The notes beneath the pieces are model-generated. The model did no database searches. It was not told the DNA's origin and worked only from the letters and a program-made list of their open reading frames with translations. A program made the position numbers and the translations under genes. Below, piece after piece: positions 7,397 through 15,383 of a stretch of 64,000 nt of DNA (its first letter is position 1; the number at the start of each line of letters is the position of its first letter). Source of the stretch: Flavobacterium tructae (GTDB lineage Bacteria > Bacteroidota > Bacteroidia > Flavobacteriales > Flavobacteriaceae); assembly GCF_002217475.1 (NCBI RefSeq), contig NZ_MUHH01000013.1:96810-160809 (forward strand), given 5' to 3'.

Positions 7397-8197
7397 ATGA
7401 ACATTTTAGATAAAATAATTGTAGATAAAAAACGAGAAGTCGTCCTTAAAAAATCAATCATTCCCGTTTCACAATTGGAAGCTTCTGTATTTTTTGGAAG
7501 AGAAACGATTTCTCTAAGTCAAAAACTGAAGACAAGTTCGACAGGAATAATTGCGGAGCACAAACGCCGTTCACCGTCTAAATCTGTAATCAATCATAGC
7601 TTCACAGTAGAAGAAGTTGTTAAAGGATATGAGAATGCTGGCGCCTGTGGAATTTCAGTTTTAACCGACGGGAAATACTTTGGCGGTTCATTAGACGATT
7701 TACTTCTGGCAAGAGCAAGTGTAAATATTCCGCTTTTGCGAAAAGAGTTTATTGTCGATGAATATCAGATTTTAGAAGCCAAAGCGTACGGAGCCGATTT
7801 AATTTTACTGATTGCGGCCGTTTTAACCCGCGAAGAAATCAAATCGTTATCGGAATTTGCTAAACAATTAGGATTAGAAGTTTTACTGGAAGTACACAAT
7901 CAGGAAGAACTAGAGAAATCTATAATGCCAAGTCTAGATATGATTGGCGTGAACAACAGAAATCTGAAAACTTTTGAAGTAAGCCTGGATTTCAGCAAAC
8001 AGCTGGCCTCTCAAATCCCGAATGATTTTGTAAAAGTTTCAGAAAGCGGAATTTCCTCTATTGAAGCCATTTCGGAATTAAGACCCTATGGTTACAGTGG
8101 TTTCCTAATCGGAGAAAACTTTATGAAAACAGACAATGCCGGTCAGGCAGCAACTGAATTTATTAGACAGCTGTATGCTGTAAGCTTTAAGCCGTAA
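7397..8197 (+). CDS. trpC: Indole-3-glycerol phosphate synthase
   Basis: 266 residues, a TIM barrel that closes the indole ring from CdRP. Recognisable segments are IIAEHKRRSPSKS (Glu54 and Lys56), GACGISVLTDGKYFGGS, IPLLRKEFIVDEYQI (catalytic Lys), LLEVHNQEEL, IGVNNRNLKTF and VSESGI. The last eight residues, LYAVSFKP, are encoded by the left arm of the downstream TAAGCTT repeat, so the extreme C-terminus looks acquired from the repeat. It is a mono-functional enzyme, with trpF separate. Confidence 0.96.
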   Translation: MNILDKIIVDKKREVVLKKSIIPVSQLEASVFFGRETISLSQKLKTSSTGIIAEHKRRSPSKSVINHSFTVEEVVKGYENAGACGISVLTDGKYFGGSLDDLLLARASVNIPLLRKEFIVDEYQILEAKAYGADLILLIAAVLTREEIKSLSEFAKQLGLEVLLEVHNQEELEKSIMPSLDMIGVNNRNLKTFEVSLDFSKQLASQIPNDFVKVSESGISSIEAISELRPYGYSGFLIGENFMKTDNAGQAATEFIRQLYAVSFKP

Positions 8198-8270
8198 GCT
8201 GAAAACCGAAAAACTTTCTTAACATTACTAATTTAGCCTAAAGCTTATTGCCTAAAGCTTAAAGCATAAA
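8170..8270. repeat. Stuttered TAAGCTT inverted repeat overlapping the end of trpC
   Basis: The left arm 8170-8201 (words GCTGTA, AGCTTTA, AGCCGTA, AGCTG) and the right arm 8232-8270 (GCCTAAAGCTTATT and relatives) are complementary at roughly 23 of 27 positions. The left arm includes the last codons and the stop of trpC. The element ends 10 bp before the trpF start. Confidence 0.8.
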
Positions 8271-8280
8271 AATAAAAAAA

Positions 8281-8943
8281 ATGAAACTAAAAATATGCGG
8301 TATGAAATATCCCGACAATATACTCGAAACAGGAGCACTCCTGCCCGATTATATGGGATTTATTTTCTGGGAAAAATCCGCACGTTATTTTGACGGAACG
8401 ATTCCGGAATTGATTCATACCATCAAGAAAACCGGTGTTTTTGTAGATGAAACGGTTGATAACGTACTATCAACAGCAGACAAATATCATTTACAGGCCG
8501 TTCAGTTACACGGAAAAGAAACCGTAGAATTTTGCCGGGAACTGAGAGCTAAGATCGATGCCAAAATTGATGTGACTATTGAAATCATAAAAACATTCTC
8601 GATAGATGAAAGTTTTGATTTTAAAGTTCTGACACCTTTTGAAAAGGTTTGCGATTATTTTCTGTTTGATACAAAAGGAAAATTACCGGGCGGAAACGGA
8701 ACCACTTTTGACTGGAAAATATTAGAAAATTATAAATCTGAGAAACCAATCTTTTTGAGCGGTGGCATCGGAATTGAAGAAATACCTGCGATAAAGAACC
8801 TCAAAGTGCCTATTTATGCTATCGACGTAAACAGTAAATTTGAGACAGAACCAGGATTAAAAAATACAACTCTATTAAGAAAGTTTCAGAAAAATCTAAA
8901 ACCTGCTACTTTAAACCCAAAACAACTATACAATGAATTATAA
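8281..8943 (+). CDS. trpF: Phosphoribosylanthranilate isomerase
   Basis: 220 residues, a TIM-barrel enzyme catalysing the Amadori rearrangement of PRA to CdRP. Typical segments are the N-terminal LKICGMKYPDNI (catalytic Cys), YMGFIFWEKSARYF, the KTGVFVDETVDN strand, LQAVQLHGKET, FLFDTKGKLPGGNGTTFDW (catalytic Asp and the phosphate loop) and FLSGGIGIEEI. Its 3' end overlaps the trpB start by 11 bp, which suggests translational coupling. Confidence 0.95.
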   Translation: MKLKICGMKYPDNILETGALLPDYMGFIFWEKSARYFDGTIPELIHTIKKTGVFVDETVDNVLSTADKYHLQAVQLHGKETVEFCRELRAKIDAKIDVTIEIIKTFSIDESFDFKVLTPFEKVCDYFLFDTKGKLPGGNGTTFDWKILENYKSEKPIFLSGGIGIEEIPAIKNLKVPIYAIDVNSKFETEPGLKNTTLLRKFQKNLKPATLNPKQLYNEL

Positions 8944-10114
8944 TGTTAACGAAAAAGGATATTACGGAGAGTTCGGAGGAGCCTACATTCCCGAAATGCT
9001 TTATCCGAATGTAGAAGAATTACGTCAGAATTATCTAAAAATAACAAGCGAACCAGATTTTAAAGCAGAATTTGACCAATTACTTAGAGATTATGTAGGT
9101 CGTCCTAGTCCGCTTTATTTTGCAAAACGTTTGTCAGAGAAGTACAATACCAAAATTTATCTGAAAAGAGAAGATTTAAATCATACCGGAGCACACAAAG
9201 TCAATAATACTATTGGACAAATTCTGGTTGCCAAACGTCTGGGTAAAAAAAGAATTATCGCCGAAACTGGTGCCGGTCAGCATGGTGTTGCGACCGCTAC
9301 GGTATGTGCTTTAATGGGGCTGGAATGTATCGTATATATGGGTGAAATTGACATTGCGCGTCAGGCACCAAACGTGGCACGTATGAAAATGTTAGGCGCT
9401 GAAGTCCGTCCGGCACTTTCAGGTTCCAAAACATTAAAAGATGCTACCAATGAAGCTATTCGTGATTGGATTAACAATCCCGTAGATACACATTATATCA
9501 TAGGCTCAGCAATTGGACCACACCCCTATCCCGATATGGTTACCCGTTTTCAAAGTGTTATTTCAGAAGAAATCAAATGGCAGTTAAAAGCAAAAGAAGG
9601 ACGTGAAAATCCTGATTATGTAGTGGCTTGTATTGGTGGAGGAAGTAATGCGGCCGGAACTTATTATCACTTTCTGCACGAACCTCAAGTGGGGATTATT
9701 GCGGTAGAAGCTGCCGGAAAAGGGGTTGACAGCGGTCACAGCGCCGCCACCAGTAAATTAGGAAAAATGGGGATTATTCACGGCTGTAAAACCCTTTTAA
9801 TGCAAACTCCGGACGGACAAATCACCGAACCGTATTCTATTTCTGCCGGTCTTGATTATCCCGGAGTTGGTCCTATGCACGCACATCTGGCGCAAACCGG
9901 TCGCGGGGAATTCTTTTCTGTAACTGATGATGATGCAATGAATGCAGGTTTACAGCTGACCAAACTGGAAGGAATTATTCCGGCAATTGAAAGTGCACAT
10001 GCTTTTGCTGTTTTAGATCAGAAGAAGTTCAAACCAAGCGATATCGTAGTGATCAGTCTTTCCGGTCGCGGAGATAAGGATTTAGATAATTATATTGAAT
10101 ATTTTAAATTGTAA
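8933..10114 (+). CDS. trpB: Tryptophan synthase beta subunit
   Basis: 393 residues, a PLP enzyme joining indole with serine. The PLP lysine is Lys89 in NHTGAHKVNNTIGQ. The catalytic glutamate is in ETGAGQHGVATATV, the phosphate-binding loop is CIGGGSNAAG, and the C-terminal GRGDKDL motif is present. The length is that of TrpB1, the form that partners TrpA. It overlaps trpF by 11 bp. trpA is not next: two other genes (GGCT-like and nitrilase-like) lie between. Confidence 0.97.
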   Translation: MNYNVNEKGYYGEFGGAYIPEMLYPNVEELRQNYLKITSEPDFKAEFDQLLRDYVGRPSPLYFAKRLSEKYNTKIYLKREDLNHTGAHKVNNTIGQILVAKRLGKKRIIAETGAGQHGVATATVCALMGLECIVYMGEIDIARQAPNVARMKMLGAEVRPALSGSKTLKDATNEAIRDWINNPVDTHYIIGSAIGPHPYPDMVTRFQSVISEEIKWQLKAKEGRENPDYVVACIGGGSNAAGTYYHFLHEPQVGIIAVEAAGKGVDSGHSAATSKLGKMGIIHGCKTLLMQTPDGQITEPYSISAGLDYPGVGPMHAHLAQTGRGEFFSVTDDDAMNAGLQLTKLEGIIPAIESAHAFAVLDQKKFKPSDIVVISLSGRGDKDLDNYIEYFKL

Positions 10115-10127
10115 TAAAATAGCAACT

Positions 10128-10448
10128 ATGGAAAAGTTATTCTCTTATGGAACATTGCGATCAAAAGAAATTCAAATGCGTCTTTTTAATAAGATACTGA
10201 CCGGAACCCGAGATCAGCTTCACGGTCACAAACTAAAAAGTCTGCAAATCGAAGAAGAATTTGGAATGGCAGATTATGTTGTAGTCGTACCAAGCGCAAC
10301 CTCTACGGATCCTATACACGGTATTGTTTTTGACGTCACAAATGCCGATTTGGCTAAAGTAGATCTATTCGAATCTAATGCGTATAAAAGAGTTCAGGTA
10401 ACTTTGAATTCCGGAACAGTTGCCTGGATTTATATCGAAAACAAATAA
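10128..10448 (+). CDS. Gamma-glutamylcyclotransferase (AIG2/GGCT-like) protein
   Basis: 106 residues starting at ATG 10128; an upstream in-frame ATG at 10095 would overlap trpB and is less likely. The GGCT-fold signature is clear: LFSYGTLRSKEIQ at the N-terminus, an internal GIVFDVTNADLAKVDLFES segment carrying the likely catalytic Glu, and a YKRVQVTL strand. Such proteins may act on gamma-glutamyl-amines or have unknown amine or peptide substrates. It lies 13 bp after trpB and 9 bp before the nitrilase-like gene, within the trp operon. Confidence 0.85.
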   Translation: MEKLFSYGTLRSKEIQMRLFNKILTGTRDQLHGHKLKSLQIEEEFGMADYVVVVPSATSTDPIHGIVFDVTNADLAKVDLFESNAYKRVQVTLNSGTVAWIYIENK

Positions 10449-10457
10449 TTCTATACC

Positions 10458-11195
10458 ATGATTCTGGCAGCAGCACAAACAAAACCATTCCGCGAGGATA
10501 TTGATTCCAACTTATTAGAGCACTATCGTCTTATCGAACTAGCCGTTCAGAATGGAGCAAAATTAATTGCATTCCCTGAAATGTCAATCACAGGTTACGA
10601 AAGGGAGTACGCTCAAAAATTGGCTTTCCAAAAAGACGATTCGAGATTAGATCATTTAAGAAAATTAGCTGTAAAAAACAATATCGTCATCATTGCAGGA
10701 GCGCCAATCCAAATTGGATCAGCATTATTTATCGGCGAATTTATTATTGCTCCGGACAATTCTGTTTCGATATACACTAAGCAATTTTTGCATGAAGGAG
10801 AAGACGAATTTTTTCAATCTTCGTTTGATTATAATCCGATGATTGAAATTGAAAATCAGAAAATTTCATTTGCTATTTGTGCTGATATTGACCATCCGCT
10901 GCATCCACAAAATGCATGCAAGAGAGAAACAAATATTTATATTGCCAGTATTTTCTTTTCACCAAACGGGATTCCAAATGCTTACAGGCATTTACAAAAT
11001 TATGCCGGGAAACATCAATTGAATGTGCTGATGTCTAATTTCAGTGGAGAATCATGGGGATCACCATCAGCCGGACAAAGTGCTTTCTGGAATAATAAAG
11101 GTGAACTTATCGGGCAGATGAACGATACAGATTCGGGAATATTATTAGTCGAAAAACTAAATGAGGATTGGACAAGTAAGATTTTAAAAAAATAA
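10458..11195 (+). CDS. Carbon-nitrogen hydrolase (nitrilase superfamily)
   Basis: 245 residues with the complete nitrilase-superfamily triad: Glu41 (AFPEMSITGYE), Lys108 (IYTKQFLHEGEDEFF) and Cys141 (FAICADIDHP). It is expected to hydrolyse a C-N bond of an amide or nitrile in the cytoplasm. The pocket motif around the Cys (AICADIDH) does not identify a substrate to me. It lies between the GGCT-like gene and trpA. Whether it acts on an indole-related amide or simply rides in the operon cannot be decided from sequence. Confidence 0.88.
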   Translation: MILAAAQTKPFREDIDSNLLEHYRLIELAVQNGAKLIAFPEMSITGYEREYAQKLAFQKDDSRLDHLRKLAVKNNIVIIAGAPIQIGSALFIGEFIIAPDNSVSIYTKQFLHEGEDEFFQSSFDYNPMIEIENQKISFAICADIDHPLHPQNACKRETNIYIASIFFSPNGIPNAYRHLQNYAGKHQLNVLMSNFSGESWGSPSAGQSAFWNNKGELIGQMNDTDSGILLVEKLNEDWTSKILKK

Positions 11196-11202
11196 AAATA
11201 AT

Positions 11203-11272
11203 GCCACAGATTTCAAAGATTCTAACAGATTAAATTATTAATAAAATGGTTGAAATCCTTTTAATCTGTGGC
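11203..11272. repeat. GCCACAGATT inverted repeat before trpA
   Basis: GCCACAGATT at 11203-11212 faces AATCTGTGGC at 11263-11272, with further degenerate words (CAAAGATTCTAACAGATT; AATCCTTTT) between. The same outer motif bounds the element at 18010-18072, so this is a dispersed family. It fills the 94-bp gap between the nitrilase-like gene and trpA. Confidence 0.82.
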
Positions 11273-11289
11273 ACAAAAAACATAATAAA

Positions 11290-12057
11290 ATGAACAGAAT
11301 AACTCAAAAATTACAAGAAGATAAAAAGATTCTTTCTATTTATTTCTCAGCGGGATATCCCAATTTGAATGATACCGTTCCCATCATTCAGGATTTAGAA
11401 AAAAATGGTGTTGATTTAATCGAAATTGGCTTGCCTTTTAGTGATCCTTTGGCTGATGGACCAACCATTCAGGCAAGTTCAACACAGGCACTTCACAATG
11501 GAATGACTACCCAAATTCTTTTCGATCAGTTGAAAAACATCCGCGAAAGCGTAAAAATTCCGTTAATTATTATGGGATACTTTAACCCGATGCTGCAATA
11601 CGGAATCGAAGAATTTTGTAAAAAATGTGCCGAAATTGGTATCGACGGCTTAATTATTCCGGATTTACCAGTTGATGTTTACGCAGACGAATACAAAGTA
11701 ATTTTCGAAAAATACGGTTTAATCAATGTCTTTCTGATTACCCCACAAACGTCAGAAGAGCGTATACGTTTTATCGACAGCGTTTCAAATGGATTCATTT
11801 ATATGGTGAGTTCTGCCAGCGTAACGGGTTCTCAGGCCGGTTTCGGTTTCGGAAATACTCAGGAAAGTTACTTCGAAAGAATTGCCCAAATGGATCTTAA
11901 AAACCCACAAATCGTAGGTTTTGGAATTTCAAATAAAGAAACATTCAATCAGGCTACCAAATATGCCAAAGGTGCTATCATCGGAAGCGCGTTTATCAAA
12001 CATTTGTCTGAGAATGGAAGCGGAAAAATTGCAGAATTTGTTGGAGAGATTAGATAA
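11290..12057 (+). CDS. trpA: Tryptophan synthase alpha subunit
   Basis: 255 residues, a TIM barrel releasing indole from indole-3-glycerol phosphate. The catalytic residues are Glu45 (LIEIGLPFSDP) and Asp56 (LADGPTIQ), equivalent to E49 and D60 of the E. coli enzyme. Other family segments are IMGYFNPMLQYG, GLIIPDLPVD, FIYMVSSASVTGSQ and VGFGISNKETF. It is the last gene of the trp operon; a repeat region and a strong terminator follow. Confidence 0.96.
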   Translation: MNRITQKLQEDKKILSIYFSAGYPNLNDTVPIIQDLEKNGVDLIEIGLPFSDPLADGPTIQASSTQALHNGMTTQILFDQLKNIRESVKIPLIIMGYFNPMLQYGIEEFCKKCAEIGIDGLIIPDLPVDVYADEYKVIFEKYGLINVFLITPQTSEERIRFIDSVSNGFIYMVSSASVTGSQAGFGFGNTQESYFERIAQMDLKNPQIVGFGISNKETFNQATKYAKGAIIGSAFIKHLSENGSGKIAEFVGEIR

Positions 12058-12095
12058 TTAATTTTTCTACTAAAATATATAATACCGTCTGGTTT

Positions 12096-12194
12096 GTCAT
12101 TTCTCCTTCGTCGAAATGACACTTGTAATTCGACAAAGATTGACTATTATGCATGAGGATTTCTTATGTGATTTCTCCCTTCGGTCGAAATGGC
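12096..12194. repeat. Two GTCATTTCGACGAAGG-type dispersed palindromes
   Basis: On the minus strand the words GTCATTTCGACGAAGGAG at 12096-12120 and GCCATTTCGACCGAAGGG at 12168-12194 are copies of one imperfect palindrome (ATTTCGAC...GAAAT ends). I recall this motif as very common in intergenic DNA of Bacteroidota. The two copies here are separated by 47 bp without a gene, between trpA and its terminator. Confidence 0.75.
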
Positions 12195-12205
12195 AAAAAC
12201 CCATT

Positions 12206-12240
12206 AAAAGCTGAAAACAGGTCTGTTTTCAGCTTTTTTT
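12206..12240 (+). terminator. Terminator of the trp operon
   Basis: AAAGCTGAAAACAG pairs with CTGTTTTCAGCTTT over about 13 bp with a tiny loop, followed by a run of T. It lies about 150 bp after trpA. Confidence 0.85.
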
Positions 12241-12289
12241 ATGCAAAATTATCAAGTCTAAACCGTGTTAATATTTTGTTAAAATAAAA

Positions 12290-12327
12290 TTAAACAACTG
12301 TTTAATTTAAACACTTGTTTAATTTTG
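12290..12327 (+). promoter_or_regulatory. Tandem TetR operators and -7 box of the efflux operon
   Basis: Two palindromes of the form TTAAACA-N2-TGTTTAA lie at 12290-12305 and 12307-12322, centres 17 bp apart. The second overlaps TAATTTTG at 12320-12327, a match to the TAnnTTTG -7 element. The TetR gene starts at 12349, so autorepression of the TetR-efflux operon is the natural reading. No clear -33 TTG is seen at the right spacing. Confidence 0.78.
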
Positions 12328-12348
12328 TACCCGATTAGAAACAATACC

Positions 12349-12978
12349 ATGTCAGACTTCGAATTAAACGATAAAAAAATTCAAATTCTGGAAGTTGCTG
12401 AAAAGCTATTCTCAGAAAAAGGATTTGAAGGGACTTCGATACGGGATATCTCCAAACATGCAAAAATTAATATTGCAATGGTTTCGTATTACTTTGGCTC
12501 TAAAGAAAGACTACTGGAAGCCCTTATTATCTACAAAACTGCCGATTTAAAGCTTCAGCTTGAAAATTTATTACAGGAAAATATCGAACCTCTCGATAAA
12601 GTCAATAAATTAATCGAAATTTACATTACAAGAATCAGCTGTAACAAAGGGATTTTCAGAGTATTACACTTCGAGCTTAACTCTAAAAAAAGAGAAAAAA
12701 GTATGATCGCCTTCACAGAACTTAAAAAAGGAAATTTAAAATCGGTTGAAAGTATTATTGCACAGGGTCAGTCTAAAGGAGTTTTTAGAAAAGATGTAAT
12801 TATTCCACTCATTACTCCTACCATTATTGGAACCTTTTTTCACTTTCATATGAATAGACCTTTTTTTGAGGAACTATTAAATTTAAAAACAGAAGAGATG
12901 TACAACGAGTACATCAAAAACAGTCTTACAAAGCACATTCAACAAACTATAAAAGCGCTACTTGTTTATGAAAATTAG
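12349..12978 (+). CDS. TetR/AcrR family transcriptional regulator
   Basis: 209 residues starting at ATG 12349; an in-frame TTG at 12325 would lie in the -7 box. The N-terminal TetR helix-turn-helix is clear (ILEVAEKLFSEKGFEGTSIRDISKHA, then INIAMVSYYFGSKERLLEALI). The rest is the ligand-binding helical domain with a CerR/YbiH-like look. Its 3' end overlaps the TolC-like gene by 11 bp, so it is translationally coupled to an EmrAB-TolC pump that it presumably represses through the paired operators upstream. The inducer is unknown. Confidence 0.92.
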   Translation: MSDFELNDKKIQILEVAEKLFSEKGFEGTSIRDISKHAKINIAMVSYYFGSKERLLEALIIYKTADLKLQLENLLQENIEPLDKVNKLIEIYITRISCNKGIFRVLHFELNSKKREKSMIAFTELKKGNLKSVESIIAQGQSKGVFRKDVIIPLITPTIIGTFFHFHMNRPFFEELLNLKTEEMYNEYIKNSLTKHIQQTIKALLVYEN

Positions 12979-14287
12979 TCAATTAATGCTCTTTGGGGTT
13001 TTCTTCATCGGAATTTCGTCAATAGAAGCACAAGAGAAAACAAGTTTAACCTTAGGCGAGGCCGTACAAATGGCCTGGGAAAAAAGTAACGAAGTTACAC
13101 TTGCCAACTCTAAGGTAAACACAAAAAAATACGAATTAAAAAGCGTAAAAGACAATCAATACCCGGATATTAAAATTTCCGGTCAATACCAACGTCTTAC
13201 GAAGGCATCGATTAGTATGCCAAATCAAAGTGAAAATGCCTCTATTGCATCTCCTGACAGAGCAATGTTTGGAATGGCAACTTTGAGCCTTCCTTTATTT
13301 TCAGGATTCAAAATTCAGAATAGTATTGAAGCTTACGATAACTTATACGAAGCGGAAAATGCTACAGCTGCCAAAACAAAAGAGGATGTTGCTTTAAAAG
13401 TAATTACCTATTATACTGCTTTGTATAAAGCTCAAAAAACATTAGATGTTTTAAATGAAAACCAAAAAAGTGCGAAACAACGTGTTACTGATTTTACAGA
13501 ATTGGAGAAGAATGGAATTATTCCAAGAAATGATTTATTAAAGTCTCAATTACTGGTTTCAAAAACGCAATTATCTATTGATGAAGCGACTAATAATCTT
13601 AACAATATCAACTTCTATCTAACCACTTTATTAAAGTTAGACCCTAACACGAAACTGCAGGTTAATGAAGCTGATTTTTTCAACTTAAAAACAAGCAATG
13701 CACCAACATCAGATGCAATAGCTCTTGAAAACAGAAAAGATTTGGAAGCAATTCGTTTGCAGCAAAAAGCTACTGAGTCAAATATCAAAGTAGCAAAAGC
13801 AGCCTATTATCCAACATTAGCCTTACTTGGCGGTTATACAGCTCTGGACCTTAAAGACATTATAACGGTAAGATATGCTATGAACTTTGGATTAGGTTTA
13901 ACTTATGACTTATCCGGAATTTACAAAAACAGTGCTCATGTACGAGTAGCGGAAAGTAAAGCTCTGGAGGTTAAAAATAGTGAAGCTGTAATGACGGACC
14001 GTATTAAAGTTGAAGTTCAAAAATCAATTGAAGATTATGATCTGGCAATCAATCAAAGTGTGGTTTACGATGAAGCTCTTCAACAAGCAAGTGAAAATTA
14101 CAGACTTGTAAAAGATAAGTTTGACAATGGTTTATCAGATACTAATGATTTGGTTGAAGCTGACGTTGAACAATTAAGCGCTAAAATAAATACAGCACTA
14201 TCAAAAGCTACTATCATTCAAAAATATTACGAATTACTTTCGGTATCCGGACAATTATCACAATCATTCAATCTTTCTAAAATATAA
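12968..14287 (+). CDS. TolC family outer membrane efflux protein
   Basis: 439 residues from ATG 12968, with a signal peptide (MKISQLMLFGVFFIGISSIEAQ). Two outer-membrane-efflux repeats are visible, opening with LTLGEAVQMAWEKSNEVTLANSKV and a second long coiled region after residue 240 (DAIALENRKDLEAIRLQQKATESN). It should form the trimeric outer-membrane channel of the pump whose periplasmic and inner-membrane parts are encoded next. A 11-bp overlap joins it to tetR, and 12 bp separate it from the adaptor gene. Confidence 0.92.
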   Translation: MKISQLMLFGVFFIGISSIEAQEKTSLTLGEAVQMAWEKSNEVTLANSKVNTKKYELKSVKDNQYPDIKISGQYQRLTKASISMPNQSENASIASPDRAMFGMATLSLPLFSGFKIQNSIEAYDNLYEAENATAAKTKEDVALKVITYYTALYKAQKTLDVLNENQKSAKQRVTDFTELEKNGIIPRNDLLKSQLLVSKTQLSIDEATNNLNNINFYLTTLLKLDPNTKLQVNEADFFNLKTSNAPTSDAIALENRKDLEAIRLQQKATESNIKVAKAAYYPTLALLGGYTALDLKDIITVRYAMNFGLGLTYDLSGIYKNSAHVRVAESKALEVKNSEAVMTDRIKVEVQKSIEDYDLAINQSVVYDEALQQASENYRLVKDKFDNGLSDTNDLVEADVEQLSAKINTALSKATIIQKYYELLSVSGQLSQSFNLSKI

Positions 14288-14299
14288 TCGACAGCTCTC

Positions 14300-15379
14300 A
14301 TGGAAAAGAAAAAAACAAATACTAAATTCATCATTATACTAGCCGTTTTGGTTTTAGTGGGCGGAACTTACGGAATAACTAAGTACATGCACTCTTTAGC
14401 TCACGAAGAAACGGACGATGCTCAAATCGAGAAAAAAATGAATCCGATTATTCCAAGAGTATCGGGATATATTAGTAAAGTATACGTAAAAGATAATGAT
14501 TTTGTAAAAAAAGGGGATACTTTGTTTACGATTGATAAAAGAGATTATCAGTTAAAAATCGATGAGGCTAATGCTGCTTTATTAGGTGCTGAAGGACAAT
14601 ACGAAGCTGCAAAAGCTGATATCGGAAGTGCCAACGCAAGCATCTCTGTGTCGGATGCGCAAATGAAATCTGCAACAGGTTCTATCGAAAGCGCAAAAAT
14701 CAGATTAAGACAAATTACAAACGACTACAACCGTTACAATAATTTATACAAAACACATACGATTACAAAACAACAATACGAACAGGCTCTATCTGCAAAA
14801 GAAGAAGCTGAAAACCAGGTACGTGTTTTGCAAGATCAACAACGAGCTAGTTCTTACCAAAAAACAGTAATTCAATCGAAATCAAAAGTTTCTGACAAAC
14901 AAACTGAAGTAGCTTCCGCTAATATCAAAAAAGCGAAAACAATGTTAGACGTTGCTCATTTAAACCTTAGCTATACGGTTGTAACTGCTGCAATTGACGG
15001 TCAGGTTTCTAAAGTAGATATTCAACCGGGACAATTAGTTCAACCGGGACAATCTTTATTTTACATCATCAACAACAATGAAGCTTGGGTTGTGGCTAAC
15101 TTTAAAGAAACACAATTGAACAAAATGGTTGCCGGACAAAAAGTAAGTCTAAAAGTTGATGCTTATCCAAACTATGAATTTAAAGGAACTGTAACTTCTT
15201 TTTCTCCTGCAACAGGATCACGTTTTTCTTTATTACCTCCTGATAATGCAACCGGTAACTTCGTAAAAACAATTCAAAGATTACCAGTAAAAATTAGTTT
15301 AGACGAATCAAACGATCCGGAGAAAGTAAAATTACTAAGACCAGGGATGAATGTTGATGTAGATGTACATTTAAAATAA
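14300..15379 (+). CDS. HlyD/EmrA family periplasmic adaptor
   Basis: 359 residues with one N-terminal membrane segment (FIIILAVLVLVGGTYGITKY) and then a membrane-fusion-protein architecture. First comes a biotinyl-lipoyl-like half (DDAQIEKKMNPIIPRVSGYISKVYVKDNDFVKKGDTL), then a long alpha-hairpin (about residues 85-215), then the second lipoyl half (LNLSYTVVTAAIDGQVSKVDIQPGQ) and a beta-barrel. This is the EmrA type that pairs with a 14-TM DHA2 transporter, which follows 4 bp later. Confidence 0.92.
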   Translation: MEKKKTNTKFIIILAVLVLVGGTYGITKYMHSLAHEETDDAQIEKKMNPIIPRVSGYISKVYVKDNDFVKKGDTLFTIDKRDYQLKIDEANAALLGAEGQYEAAKADIGSANASISVSDAQMKSATGSIESAKIRLRQITNDYNRYNNLYKTHTITKQQYEQALSAKEEAENQVRVLQDQQRASSYQKTVIQSKSKVSDKQTEVASANIKKAKTMLDVAHLNLSYTVVTAAIDGQVSKVDIQPGQLVQPGQSLFYIINNNEAWVVANFKETQLNKMVAGQKVSLKVDAYPNYEFKGTVTSFSPATGSRFSLLPPDNATGNFVKTIQRLPVKISLDESNDPEKVKLLRPGMNVDVDVHLK

Positions 15380-15383
15380 AATA

